Source: JAKAWQ01 sp035509315 (GTDB taxonomy: Bacteria > Pseudomonadota > Alphaproteobacteria > Acetobacterales > Acetobacteraceae). Taken from it: 64,000 bases of DNA. This document shows, piece after piece, positions 1-8,309 of the stretch. Every line of letters starts with the position of its first letter. The first letter of the stretch is position 1. The position numbers were made by a program, and so were the translations under genes. The notes beneath the pieces are model-generated. The model was not told the DNA's origin, made no database searches, and was given only the letters and a program-made list of their open reading frames with translations. The stretch spans positions 62,001-126,000 of the forward strand of contig DATJLS010000003.1 of assembly GCA_035509315.1 (NCBI GenBank). The letters run 5' to 3'.

Positions 1-510
1 GTAGGCAAGCGTTCCCGCAATGAACTCGGCGGGTTCAGGCGATTGGCGTTCACTTGGAAGGCGCGATGCGATCCCAAAGCCCGTCAGCCAGACCTGGCCG
101 GTCGCAGAGTTGAAAAGCACATTGGCCGGCTTGATGTCCTTATGGATGAGGCTATGTGCGTGCAGCCGGCCAAGGGCGGCCGATAGCGCGACGGCGAGAC
201 GCAGGAATTGTCCGACCTCCATGGGCGGGCCAAGAAGGCGCTCGAGCGGCTCGCCTCCCGGGTCCTCGAGCAGCAGCATGGTCCGGCCGTGCTCACGCAC
301 AAGCTCAAGCGGCCGTACCGCCCACGCACCGTCCAGCTCGTCCCTCAGTTCGTATTCGTGTGCGAGGTGATTGAGGCTGGCAGGTGCCGGGTGCTCCGCG
401 GCAGGAAGCACGGCCAGAACTGCTTCCCGCTTACCATCGGCGCCATCGCGCCATTTTCTGCAGAAGACGCGCTCGCCATCCTCCCACAAGAGCTGTAAGC
501 TGCTATCCAT
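1..510 (-). CDS. Serine/threonine protein kinase, N-terminal part (runs off the left edge)
   Basis: An open frame of 170 codons runs from an ATG at 510 off the window edge without a stop. It holds a eukaryotic-type kinase core: HKDIKPAN (residues 123-130, the catalytic loop with Asp and Lys), TGFG at 143-146 where DFG is usual, then IAGTLAY just before the edge. The start LLWEDGERVFCRKWRDG and the variant TGFG match the large bacterial proteins that join a kinase domain to an AAA ATPase and a sensor histidine kinase; that full architecture is inferred because only the first domain is visible. A cytosolic signalling role is expected. The first residues (MDSSL) seem to be encoded by the end of an IS66 relic, whose terminal GCTTAC ends at about 495, so the native start and promoter may have been lost. 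Confidence 0.8.
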   Translation of the reverse strand, partial: MDSSLQLLWEDGERVFCRKWRDGADGKREAVLAVLPAAEHPAPASLNHLAHEYELRDELDGAWAVRPLELVREHGRTMLLLEDPGGEPLERLLGPPMEVGQFLRLAVALSAALGRLHAHSLIHKDIKPANVLFNSATGQVWLTGFGIASRLPSERQSPEPAEFIAGTLAY

Positions 511-1126
511 TCCGACCCCGAACCAAGATGAACGTCCGCTGGCGTTGGGCATCACGGGTGTGGTTTGTGGTGCCACGGCGGCAGCTTATGGACGCGGTTC
601 ATCTCGTGCTCCGCGATGCGGTCGCAAATCGTTTTGAGCCAAGCCAACGGATCAACGCCCCTAAGCCTGGGCCACCGGCACTCCCACGCGGCCCACGCTC
701 GGCCGCGTTGCGATGGATGGCCAAGCGGCCAATCGTGAGACAGAGGCGCAGCCGCTGGAGCCGGAGAGTGCCTTGGAGGACGGCATTGCCGAGTGTGAGC
801 TTGCCGAAAAACCGCATATGAAAATTGCATATGTTGAGTGCGAAACCAAAACTACCTATATCCCATTCATCATTCGTCGTGAACCCCAGGATACCAAACT
901 GTGCAAGGGAAAGATGCGCTTAACCCGCGTCGAACGGGCACCAGTCGATCCCCTCCGGCAGCAAGGCGAGCCGTGCCGGGCTCATCGTCACCCGGCCATC
1001 GGCGGCAGACGACCAGAGAAAGTTGACACGCCCGAGCCGTTTCGCAAAGAGGCACATGCCCTGACCATCCCGCTGTGGGATCCTTATCAGGTTCCCGCAG
1101 CGGCCGCGATACACAAACACGTTGTC
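495..1126 (-). mobile_element. Internally deleted IS66-family element (tnpB end plus tnpC end)
   Basis: On the minus strand, 1126 to 920 reads like the C-terminal half of the IS66 accessory protein TnpB: VFVYRGRCGNL, DGQGMCLFAKRL, LWSSAADGRVTMSP and EGIDW are all in family order and end in a stop. Downstream, two frames at about 817-552 match the C-terminal end of the IS66 transposase TnpC: GRLAIHRNAAERG, then after a deletion and frame change GVDPLAWLKTICDRIAEH and KLPPW before a stop at 552. The order tnpB then tnpC is that of intact IS66 elements. Most of tnpC, all of tnpA and the start of tnpB are gone, so the copy cannot move itself. The sequence AGCAGCTTAC ending at 495 looks like the right terminal repeat, since IS66 ends are typically GTAAGC-like; the left end was not found. 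Confidence 0.75.
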
Positions 1127-1270
1127 GCTTTGCCGCTTGGAGTGAGAGTAGTAGCAGTGGGCGCCCATATGCCGTTTGGAAGGGCCTTCGACCTTCGTCG
1201 TGCGCGCGCCCGAGTTCCAAAGGCAGGATTTTTGCCAGTGGCAGTTCGGTGCTGCCGCGGCCGTGCATGG

Positions 1271-1979
1271 CGCGTCGGGGCGCTCGAATTGCTTCTTGCG
1301 GCCGATTCCTGCGAGATGGTGCAGTTCGATGACGCGTTGGGAGAGCTGGAGGGTCGTGCGCTCGGTCAGAGCATGGAGCACATCCCTCTCCGCACCTTCG
1401 ATGTCCACTTTCACGACAAGGATTCTGCGGCCGGAATGCCCGTTGGTGGCGATGATATCGTCAAAAACTCGGAGAGCGCCGTTGGGGCTGCTCTGAACGG
1501 CAGGCCCGACGGGGAAAAATGAAATCGTTCATAAGTTCTCGGAGCAGCCGTGATTCTATGCTCGTACTGGGAAACCTTGCAGCCATGCTCCACCATCTCG
1601 TCATCCAACGACCCATCTTCGTCGACGTCAGTGGACTATACGATGGTTCCGCGTCCCCACTGATACGCACGAAGCGACGATTCACCGCGTCCATCGGCGG
1701 CACAAGTGCAAGAAATTATCGGGCTTCTGTCCCAAGCCCTGGATCCGGAAAATTGATTATAACCGGGCAATCAACACCCGAACGAAGAACATCAATGACA
1801 CCGAAGCCGGGATTGTCTGCTCGTCTGGGCTCATCACATCCAGCCCTCACCGTATCACGCTCCGCCAGGGCAGCGTCTTTTTGCAAGAATGCCCGGCGTA
1901 TCAGCGGAAGCCGCGGATGGAATGAGAATGGGATCAAGAAGCTTCCCTGCAGCATACGATATAGTGTTTTCTGCTGCAT
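1271..1979 (-). pseudogene. Decayed FkbM-type methyltransferase
   Basis: Pieces of one protein lie in order on the minus strand. A first frame from an ATG at 1979 gives LYRMLQ, HPRLPLIRRAFLQKDAALAER and then an in-frame TAA at 1716-1718; the same frame resumes as VPPMDAVNRRFVRISGDAEPSY. After a frame change come LDDEMVEHGCKVSQYEH, and after another, at a T5C4 run near 1510-1520, VFDDIIATNGHSGRRIL, VVKVDIEGAERDVLHAL and QRVIELHHLAGI. The DIEGAE motif and the preceding xDDEMxxxGxxVxQY block are typical of FkbM-like SAM-dependent methyltransferases of surface glycan loci. One stop plus at least two frameshifts and a missing 3' end, with an IS66 relic close downstream, mark it as dead. The neighbouring glycosyltransferases fit a former glycan cluster. 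The 3' limit is approximate. Confidence 0.75.
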
Positions 1980-2024
1980 TGGACCAGCAATAGCGGGCGC
2001 CGCGGAGCGACGCCCGCAACATGC

Positions 2025-4193
2025 TCAACCTGCCTTTCGCACCATTTCGGCACGAACGACGGTATCGGTCGCGGTTGCCTGACGTAAGTCCGCGGCGATC
2101 GCGTTCACGATCGTCACAGGGCGGACGTCATCCAGGCATTTCTGTATTGGATAGCCCTTGGCGCAGTTCATCATCCAGTCCCGCGTCAGCCACCAGCAGT
2201 TTCCACATGTTGCGGGCGGAATATTTACATTTTCATTGTATGCAAAGTAATCAAGACTCGTCGGCCCGAAGAGGACACATGACTTGACGCCCAGACAGGA
2301 GGCCAAATGCACGAGCCCGCTTTCCACGTCAAGGTGGAGCCGGGAATTGGAGAGCATCGCGGCGGTTTCCTGTATATTGCACATTCCTCGCAGATCCAGA
2401 TCGACCCCAGGAATTCGGCGGCTGTTGGCGGCGCCAAGGTGTACGATTTTTATCCTCGGAAATTGCGCCTGCAAAAGACCGACCACCCCGTCGAAATGGG
2501 GATAGAGCTTGGTCGACTGACGATGTCCCATCGGCACACCGTTGATCAGGAAGTTTTCATCGGATGCGTTGTGGACAGTGATATAAGGATCGCGCAACAG
2601 GTCATGCTTCTCGAGAACAGTCGGGTCAGTGGCCAGGTTCAGCCTATGTCCCCCATAGGGGAGACCCGACATGTTGTGCGCCAGATTGTAGCGGTTCCAG
2701 CCCCGAAGCCCCATTTGAAGAGCCATGGTGTGATCTGTAAACGGCTGCTGGCCGAGATGCTCCGCAATCAGGTAGCGATTATATTCGATCGACTCGCAGA
2801 TGCGAGCCAGCGCCCTGTTCTTGCCGAGCGCCCTGCGGCAATCCGCTTGATCCAGGTGGAGATAGATGTATTCGCACAAGTGGATCGGAAGGGAGTATTC
2901 GCGGTAGCTCGCGTGCCATTCAAGGTACTCGTTGTAGATATTGTTCAGATTCGGAACGTTTGCGAAGATCCACGATGCGAACTGCGGGCGTGACGAAAAC
3001 AAATCGAATTTAAGATCGCCGACAGCCGCACAGAGATCCCGGATATACCGGGCTGCGATCAAATGGTCCCCGAGGCCACCCCAAAGCCGGAACGCAACAT
3101 CTGGCCGGCCCGAAGAGAGGGTGGAAACCATCGGTTTGACGACACCAGCCCTCGTGCCAAGAGCCCTGAGGAGCTCATGGCCTGCGCGGCGAACGGAGCC
3201 GGGGGGCGCATGATCGAATTTCATCCGAAAATAAAGCTGCCGAGTGCCGAGATAGAAACGGCCGTAGGTGGACGGCGCACTGTCGGTTGTCGGCGCGCTC
3301 CAACGCCTTCCGGCAGTGCCGGTGAGGATATCAAGCTCATCGAATGCCGTGAGGGGATTCCTTGCGCGCATTGTTGCGTGCTGGTCGAAATCGCGGCCGC
3401 CTAGCTGCAGCCACTCCTTATGCAGCCGGTACCATTCGGGAAAGGCACTAAAAACGTTCGAATCGGACCAGACCTTTCTTTCATCTCCAAAGTGAACGAT
3501 CAAAGCCGTGCCCGCCTGTTCCCGCCGCGGTACACATTGCCAAACCTCATACGGCATCTCGCTCGGCGTAATGTGAAAATGCTGGAATGCAAGATTTATA
3601 ATTCCCTGATCCGGGTTGTGCAGCACGCTCGCGTACTCGATTGCCTTCTCATAGCACCATTTGTGCAGGTTCTCATGTGGCAGCTCGTCGTGCACCACCA
3701 TCACCGCTGTGCACCATCCCGGTGCATCCATGTCATATCCGGCGATTGGCCGGGCGAAGTTCTCCTGCACGGTCCATGGCGAATCCGACGTGATCCCGAA
3801 TGGCTTAAAGCTCGTGATGTTCTTCACATTGCCCTGGATGCCGAGGTCCGCGTCAAGCCAGACGACACTCTTGTATCGGGATAGCAGTGCAAATGCCTCG
3901 AAATGGCAGAGACACATGAGCTTGTTCATGTCGCGGAAGCGCGAGCCCTCGGGGATCCGCGCCAACATCGAATCTGAGAAATCCGTATCAAATTCGAAAG
4001 GAACAAGTTGCACGTTCGGAATCTTCTCAAACGCCGCGCGATCCTGGTCATGAAGCGTCGAATAATAAATCAGCACATCGTAATCTTCGCCGGGCATGCA
4101 TTTCTGAAGGCCAAGGGCAACATTGCCGGCTGCAAATCCAAGATTTTCGCTAATCCCGAGGAGAAAAGCGAGAGGTCTCTTCTGGTTTGGCAT
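2025..4193 (-). CDS. Two-domain glycosyltransferase: GT8-like domain fused to GT9-like domain
   Basis: A 722-residue protein. Residues 1 to about 290 resemble a GT-A type (GT8-like) transferase, with the metal-binding DAD triplet in VVWLDADLGI at 114-116. From about 365 to the end it resembles the GT9 family of ADP-heptose:LPS heptosyltransferases, starting with FRLWGGLGDHLIAARYI and ending with HLDVESGLVHLA, FGPTSLDYFAY and a Cys-rich CGNCWW block. It probably adds two sugars to a surface glycan or protein, but donors and acceptor cannot be read. I chose the ATG at 4193 because GAGG lies five bases upstream; an in-frame start at 4226 is possible. The gene lies 242 bp downstream of a GT9-like paralogue on the same strand. 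No signal peptide is evident, so a cytosolic or membrane-peripheral location is expected. Confidence 0.8.
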   Translation of the reverse strand: MPNQKRPLAFLLGISENLGFAAGNVALGLQKCMPGEDYDVLIYYSTLHDQDRAAFEKIPNVQLVPFEFDTDFSDSMLARIPEGSRFRDMNKLMCLCHFEAFALLSRYKSVVWLDADLGIQGNVKNITSFKPFGITSDSPWTVQENFARPIAGYDMDAPGWCTAVMVVHDELPHENLHKWCYEKAIEYASVLHNPDQGIINLAFQHFHITPSEMPYEVWQCVPRREQAGTALIVHFGDERKVWSDSNVFSAFPEWYRLHKEWLQLGGRDFDQHATMRARNPLTAFDELDILTGTAGRRWSAPTTDSAPSTYGRFYLGTRQLYFRMKFDHAPPGSVRRAGHELLRALGTRAGVVKPMVSTLSSGRPDVAFRLWGGLGDHLIAARYIRDLCAAVGDLKFDLFSSRPQFASWIFANVPNLNNIYNEYLEWHASYREYSLPIHLCEYIYLHLDQADCRRALGKNRALARICESIEYNRYLIAEHLGQQPFTDHTMALQMGLRGWNRYNLAHNMSGLPYGGHRLNLATDPTVLEKHDLLRDPYITVHNASDENFLINGVPMGHRQSTKLYPHFDGVVGLLQAQFPRIKIVHLGAANSRRIPGVDLDLRGMCNIQETAAMLSNSRLHLDVESGLVHLASCLGVKSCVLFGPTSLDYFAYNENVNIPPATCGNCWWLTRDWMMNCAKGYPIQKCLDDVRPVTIVNAIAADLRQATATDTVVRAEMVRKAG

Positions 4194-4435
4194 CAAGGCC
4201 TCACGTCTAACGGTGCCAATATCCACTGTTCAAGCCGTGCCCGACATTCGTAGAAATTCGCACGGCGGCTGAGCGCTGATGCGACAAGGCCGCGATCCTC
4301 CTCCTGATCGGACCATGCCAATCACGCGACCTGGAACCGCAACGGCGCCGCCATAGGTAGGCTGACGGAAGCAGCCCGGCATTGATGCGCTGCTGGCGTC
4401 GGTGCGTATCCTTGCCGCATTGGCCGCCAGACGGG

Positions 4436-5707
4436 TCAGGCCGAGCTGGCCTCAGATGCCGCAACGATGCGTGCCGGATGTGGGCAAATCGCATCGATGG
4501 TCGCCCGCGCCACCGCGACAGGGTCCTGCCGGGTGCAGAGAGGCGCCAAATGGCCGCGCGGGCAGCGGGCCATCCATGTCTCGGTAATCCACCAGCAGCC
4601 CCCGCAAGAGGCGGGGCGGATATTGACGTTTCCCTCATAGGCGAAAAAATCGATCGGCGTCGGGCCGAAGACCACAGTGCTCCGCGTGCCGAAGCACCGC
4701 CCGAGATGCACGAGCCCGCCTTCATTGTCGATATGCCAGGCCGCGTGCTTAAGGAGAGCCGCTGTCTGCTGGATCGTCGTTTCACCGACAAGGCTGCGGT
4801 CGACCCCGGCGATCGGGGTGCTGGTGGCACCGGCGCCGACCTGAACGATCGTGAGGTCCGGCAGCTCGGACTTGATGTGCCGGACAACTTCGGCAAACCG
4901 GGGATAGCATTTCGTTGCCGTATTGCTTCCGATCCCCCTCACCACCATGCCGGGATCGAAACCGCTTTGAATCGTGATGTAACGGCCGGGGTGAAGGCCG
5001 GTCGCGCTGAAAATGCTCTCATCCACAGCGAGGTCGAGCGCATCGCCCTCCGGGGGGATGCCGGTCATGCCCTGCAGGAAGGTCGAGCGGGTGAAGTTCA
5101 TATAGACGGCCCGCTGAGCCAGGAAATTGTCCATCATCGGGTGGCGGCCGATGAAGGGCTCGATCTTCGGCTTGAAGCGCGCGATATGCTGCAAGGCGGC
5201 ACAGAGCCTGCGGCTGGCCCGCAGCCGGTGCCATGCGGCGGTTTTGCGATGGACGATGATCGCCTGCATGATCCAGAGACCGATATCGTACTCGCGCATC
5301 AGGTCCTCAAAGAGGAACTCGGTGAAAGCCTCCCGGAATCCCGGGACCGCAGCGAAGACCCACTCTGCCACCTCTATGTTGTTGCAATAGATATCGAAAG
5401 CGAAGGGCTCGACCTCACGGGCAAGATCGCGCAGGTAGCGGGCGATGACGATGTAATCGCCGATGCCGCCCGTGACCTTGAGCGCAAGGCACGGGCGATC
5501 ATGAGGGCGGCTCGCCTGAACTTCCATGCGGACGCTCCTTATGTAAGAGCGGGCACGAAGATGGCGCAGCAGATAGCCGAAGCGCTGACGGCAGAATTGC
5601 GCAATGAAATAGCCACCTTGCAGTCGTGAACCGGTCGCGTCGCGCGCATCCCGATATTTCTGCAGCAGACGCTGCGTCCGCTCATAAGCCAGGCGGAGAT
5701 AGAACAT
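4436..5707 (-). CDS. GT9-like glycosyltransferase (heptosyltransferase-related)
   Basis: A 423-residue protein similar in order of motifs to the C-terminal half of the next gene: KVTGGIGDYIVIARYLRDL (GGIGD at 80-84), a central nucleotide-sugar region, HIDNEGGLVHLGRCFG, then FGPTPIDFFAY, NVNI and CGGCWW (368-373). GT9 enzymes transfer heptose or related sugars from an ADP-sugar onto lipopolysaccharide core; the exact sugar here is unknown. Both paralogues keep FAY-x-NVNI-P and a C-x-x-C-W-W block with further Cys residues after it, which is not a hallmark of classical WaaC/WaaF and suggests a separate subfamily, perhaps with a bound metal or a disulphide. The N-terminal 60 residues are basic. 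The gene is followed by a 242 bp gap and then the fusion glycosyltransferase. Confidence 0.8.
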   Translation of the reverse strand: MFYLRLAYERTQRLLQKYRDARDATGSRLQGGYFIAQFCRQRFGYLLRHLRARSYIRSVRMEVQASRPHDRPCLALKVTGGIGDYIVIARYLRDLAREVEPFAFDIYCNNIEVAEWVFAAVPGFREAFTEFLFEDLMREYDIGLWIMQAIIVHRKTAAWHRLRASRRLCAALQHIARFKPKIEPFIGRHPMMDNFLAQRAVYMNFTRSTFLQGMTGIPPEGDALDLAVDESIFSATGLHPGRYITIQSGFDPGMVVRGIGSNTATKCYPRFAEVVRHIKSELPDLTIVQVGAGATSTPIAGVDRSLVGETTIQQTAALLKHAAWHIDNEGGLVHLGRCFGTRSTVVFGPTPIDFFAYEGNVNIRPASCGGCWWITETWMARCPRGHLAPLCTRQDPVAVARATIDAICPHPARIVAASEASSA

Positions 5708-6275
5708 GGGCTACCGGCTCCTCCTGCCTTCGTTGCGGCCGCGACATCCGCAGGCATGCATCCCTCCGGACCAGGTGCTGAGACCTGCCGCGGCCCCGCG
5801 AGCTCAGAGACAAACCCGCCCGCGCACGAACGATGGCAGGCGACACATCTTTCCCCACAAGTGTGGCAACACTGGGCACACTCCGCCGTGACCCCATGCG
5901 TTCAATGTACGGCGCGCCCCATCGCACGCCGGAACAGGGACACCTACCTCGCTCACGCCCGGTTGCGGTCCGCCGGATAGAGCGAGCGTGGAAATGGAGC
6001 CCCCTTTTTTGGCGCTCGCCGCCTCGGGAATGTTCAACGGCGAGATGAACTCGGTAGCAAAAGAGGCGTGATCTCGACAAGCAAGAATCTCGATTGGAAA
6101 TGTTGCGTCAATTGATATGCCGACTGATATTTTGGCGAACTGTTTCAACAAATATTATTGCAAAATGTAACACACGCCGTGGTTACAAAAGTGATAAATT
6201 TCTATTATATAGATACAATCTTGCTTCCCGGACTCCGGATTGCCAGTCCGGGTTGTCCTCCGGCCTTCATCAGGA
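5708..6275. other. Non-coding stretch upstream of the glycosyltransferases
   Basis: No convincing gene is visible. The part from about 6110 to 6220 is clearly richer in A and T than the surroundings (TTGCAAAATG, TTTCTATTATATAG) and probably holds the promoter of the minus-strand glycosyltransferase genes. A perfect 8-bp inverted repeat, CCCGGACT and AGTCCGGG with a 10-base loop, lies at 6227-6252, directly after the small membrane ORF on the minus strand. It lacks a T-tract, so it is not a classical terminator. Confidence 0.5.
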
Positions 6276-6386
6276 TCACCGCTTCCGTGGTCGTCGGCCG
6301 TCGCGCCCGCGAACAGCCATGCGGAAGACGATGCCAGCCAAAAGGCAAGCAAACGGTATCGCGAACAGGAGATAATCGGTGGCCAT
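6276..6386 (-). CDS. Small single-span membrane protein (36 residues)
   Basis: A minus-strand ORF of 36 codons plus TGA begins at an ATG at 6384-6386. A strong Shine-Dalgarno sequence, GGAGG, sits five bases upstream (GGGAGGCGCCG then ATG). The peptide opens MATDYLLF, has one hydrophobic stretch (YLLFAIPFACLLAGIVF, residues 5-21) and then a basic tail RMAVRGRDGRRPRKR, which by the positive-inside rule would leave the tail in the cytoplasm. It resembles small subunits such as KdpF or CydX in build only; no sequence match is recognised. A perfect inverted repeat at 6227-6252 follows the stop. The good ribosome site and hydrophobic core argue for a real gene; lack of a partner gene nearby argues for caution. 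Confidence 0.5.
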   Translation of the reverse strand: MATDYLLFAIPFACLLAGIVFRMAVRGRDGRRPRKR

Positions 6387-6607
6387 CGGCGCCTCCCTGG
6401 CGCTCGCCCGCCGCCGCTCACGACGCGTCCTATCGCGTCAAACCTCGGCTGCTCTGCGGCCGAGACCCCATGGGGATCACTTAAGAACGCGATGTTGCTC
6501 CAACAAGGGAATGGCTTCGGGGCTGGCGCTCTCTCCCGGATGAGACCGGCTCCCCGCCGCCTCCCCCCTTTGGGGGGATACGCTCGTTCTCACTCACGTA
6601 TCCCACT

Positions 6608-6718
6608 CTAGTGTCCCGACTCGCAAATATCGTCATCATGCGTCGGGACACTCGCTCTTTGTTTTCAGCGGCCTGCTGGTCCCTGAAATGCGAAGGCATT
6701 TCAGGGGCAGGACACTAG
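6608..6718. repeat. CTAG-bounded double-hairpin repeat, copy 1
   Basis: Starts CTAGTGTCCCGAC and ends GGGGCAGGACACTAG, so the ends form an inverted repeat including CTAG. Inside are two palindromes: GTGTCCCGAC paired with GTCGGGACAC across about 21 bases (TCGCAAATATCGTCATCATGC), and CCCTGAAATGC-gaag-GCATTTCAGGG. Near-identical sequence recurs at 38485-38591 and, as the first half only, at 17182-17250. No ORF is encoded. It fits a REP-like or MITE-like element. Confidence 0.85.
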
Positions 6719-6804
6719 CCATTTGTTTTCTCGCGTGATTCAGACCTGCGGTGATCCCACCTCCGGTCGTCACGCGCAATCGGATCCGAGAGGCTGAAAA
6801 CAAA

Positions 6805-6880
6805 TGGCGTCCCGTAGGGGATTCGAACCCCTGTTGCCGCCGTGAGAGGGCGATGTCCTGGGCCTCTAGACGAACGGGAC
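6805..6880 (-). tRNA. tRNA-Glu (anticodon CTC)
   Basis: Reads on the minus strand. The acceptor stem GTCCCGT pairs with ACGGGAC, the D arm holds GTCTAGAGGCCCAGGAC, the anticodon loop is CTCTCAC (anticodon CTC) and the T arm is GGGGTTCGAATCCCC. Discriminator G and an encoded CCA lie at 6805-6808. The last four bases together with nine downstream bases (6796-6808) are repeated exactly in inverted orientation at 6718-6730, next to repeat copy 1. Confidence 0.95.
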
Positions 6881-6963
6881 CTTGGCGGCCGCTTCTAATC
6901 GAGCCCCGGACCGGCCGCAAGCACAGCGCCTCTCCCTTACCCTTATGCTATCCTCATGCGCGC

Positions 6964-7293
6964 TCACGGCCGGAGATCGATCCGCCGCACCACCTGGCCG
7001 CTCGCGGGGTCGATCACCACCACCCGATCGCCTTCTCCACCTCCGCTCAGCGCGAGCGCCAGCCCGTTCGCAACCTGCGCCATCGCGACGATCCGCGTGC
7101 CCGCCGGCTCATCGAGCGGCACCGAAGCCGCGGTGGCGGCAGGCTGGCTTCCCGGGAGCACCGAGAGCCGGTGGACGATGACGACGACAAGCACCGTCGT
7201 CCCGACAACGATCAACACCCCCATCACCGCCACCGCGATCTTCAAAAACCGCATGCCCGCCCCGATGTTCGGCCCCTGACCCGCCCCGTTCAT
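6964..7293 (-). CDS. DUF6476-like single-span membrane protein
   Basis: About 109 residues from the ATG at 7293. It has one strong transmembrane helix (FLKIAVAVMGVLIVVGTTVLVVVIV) followed by a small extracytoplasmic domain with GTRIVAMAQVANGLALAL and DRVVVIDPASGQVVRRI. The helix followed by a short repeat-like beta domain is typical of the alphaproteobacterial DUF6476 family; no function is known. Starts at 7305 and 7254 are also possible; 7293 was chosen because it has GGGGAG upstream and does not run into the divergent gene. It is transcribed away from the RluD-like gene, whose start lies 10 bp off, so the two share a short promoter region. Confidence 0.7.
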   Translation of the reverse strand: MNGAGQGPNIGAGMRFLKIAVAVMGVLIVVGTTVLVVVIVHRLSVLPGSQPAATAASVPLDEPAGTRIVAMAQVANGLALALSGGGEGDRVVVIDPASGQVVRRIDLRP

Positions 7294-7303
7294 CCCTCTC
7301 CCC

Positions 7304-8299
7304 ATGTCCAAGTGCCCCGACGCCGCCGGCGCCTTCCATATCCTCGCCCCGCCCGAAGCGGCCGGCCAGCGCGCCGACCGCTTTCTCGCGGACGCCATCG
7401 GCAGCCTCTCGCGCTCGCGGGTCAAGGCGCTGATCCTTGCCGGCCATGCCATGCGCGACGAGCAGGCGCTTTCCGATCCGGCCGAGCCGGTGCGGGCGGC
7501 CGCACGCTACGCGCTGCGCCTGCCGCCGCCAGTGCCGGCCGCGCCTGAGCCCCAGCCGATCCCGCTCACGGTCCTGCATGAGGACGATTCGTTGATCGTC
7601 ATCGACAAGCCGGCCGGCCTCGTCGTCCATCCCGCCCCCGGCAACCCGGATGGGACGCTCGTCAATGCCCTTCTTGCCCATGCCGGCGATTCGCTTGGCG
7701 GCATCGGCGGGGTGCTCCGCCCGGGGATCGTCCACCGGCTCGACAAGGATACATCCGGCCTGATGGTCGCCGCCAAGACCGAGGCCGCCGAGGCAGCGCT
7801 CGCCGCCGCTTTCCAGGCCCGCACGATCGAGCGGGCCTATCTCGCGCTCTGCTGGGGGGTTCCCGCTTCCGCGAACGGCGAATTCTCGGGCGCGATCGGC
7901 CGCGACCCGCGCGAGCGCAAACGCATGGCCGTCCGCGCCGGAGGCAAGCCCGCCCTCACCCGCTACCGTATCCTCCGCGCCTGGGGAGGCGCGCTCGCCC
8001 TCCTTGAATGCCGGCTCGCGACCGGGCGGACGCACCAGATCCGTGTCCATCTCGCGCATGCCGGCCATCCGCTGGTGGGCGACCCGGTCTATCTCCGTCG
8101 GATGCCGGCCGTCGCCCGCACCCTGCCCGAGCCCCTGCGCCGCGCCTGTGTCGACTTCCCACGCCAGGCGCTGCATGCGGCGCGCCTGGGCTTTTGCCAC
8201 CCGGCGAGCGGCCTCCCGCTCCGCTTCGAGACACCCCCGCCGCCCGACTTCGCGTCCCTGCTCGATACCCTCGATCAGGGCATGGCAGACTTCCGATAG
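7304..8299 (+). CDS. rluD: RluA-family 23S rRNA pseudouridine synthase (RluD-like)
   Basis: A 331-residue protein. The N-terminal part is an S4 RNA-binding domain (QRADRFLADAIGSLSRSRVKALI). The catalytic domain has IDKPAGLVVHPAPG, and HRLDKDTSGLMVAAKT, which carries the catalytic Asp of this family, followed by RTHQIRVHLAHAGHPLVGDPVY. The presence of both S4 and catalytic domains fits RluD or RluC; RluD modifies uridines 1911, 1915 and 1917 of 23S rRNA in E. coli. The symbol is a best fit, not proven. In alphaproteobacteria an RluD-like gene next to rpoH is common, which supports the call. The protein is cytosolic and acts on the ribosome. Confidence 0.85.
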   Translation: MSKCPDAAGAFHILAPPEAAGQRADRFLADAIGSLSRSRVKALILAGHAMRDEQALSDPAEPVRAAARYALRLPPPVPAAPEPQPIPLTVLHEDDSLIVIDKPAGLVVHPAPGNPDGTLVNALLAHAGDSLGGIGGVLRPGIVHRLDKDTSGLMVAAKTEAAEAALAAAFQARTIERAYLALCWGVPASANGEFSGAIGRDPRERKRMAVRAGGKPALTRYRILRAWGGALALLECRLATGRTHQIRVHLAHAGHPLVGDPVYLRRMPAVARTLPEPLRRACVDFPRQALHAARLGFCHPASGLPLRFETPPPPDFASLLDTLDQGMADFR

Positions 8300-8309
8300 G
8301 TCAATAATC

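Noticed and set aside
4382..5629. 415-codon plus-strand frame
   Set aside because: It lies opposite the GT9-like gene, is rich in charged residues with no domain, and mirrors its codons, as expected for an antisense shadow in GC-rich DNA.
5804..6151. Minus-strand 115-codon frame upstream of the GT9-like gene
   Set aside because: No motif, no ribosome site, and it runs through likely promoter DNA.
6227..6252. Perfect inverted repeat considered as a rho-independent terminator
   Set aside because: No T-tract follows on either strand; kept only as a note on the intergenic region.
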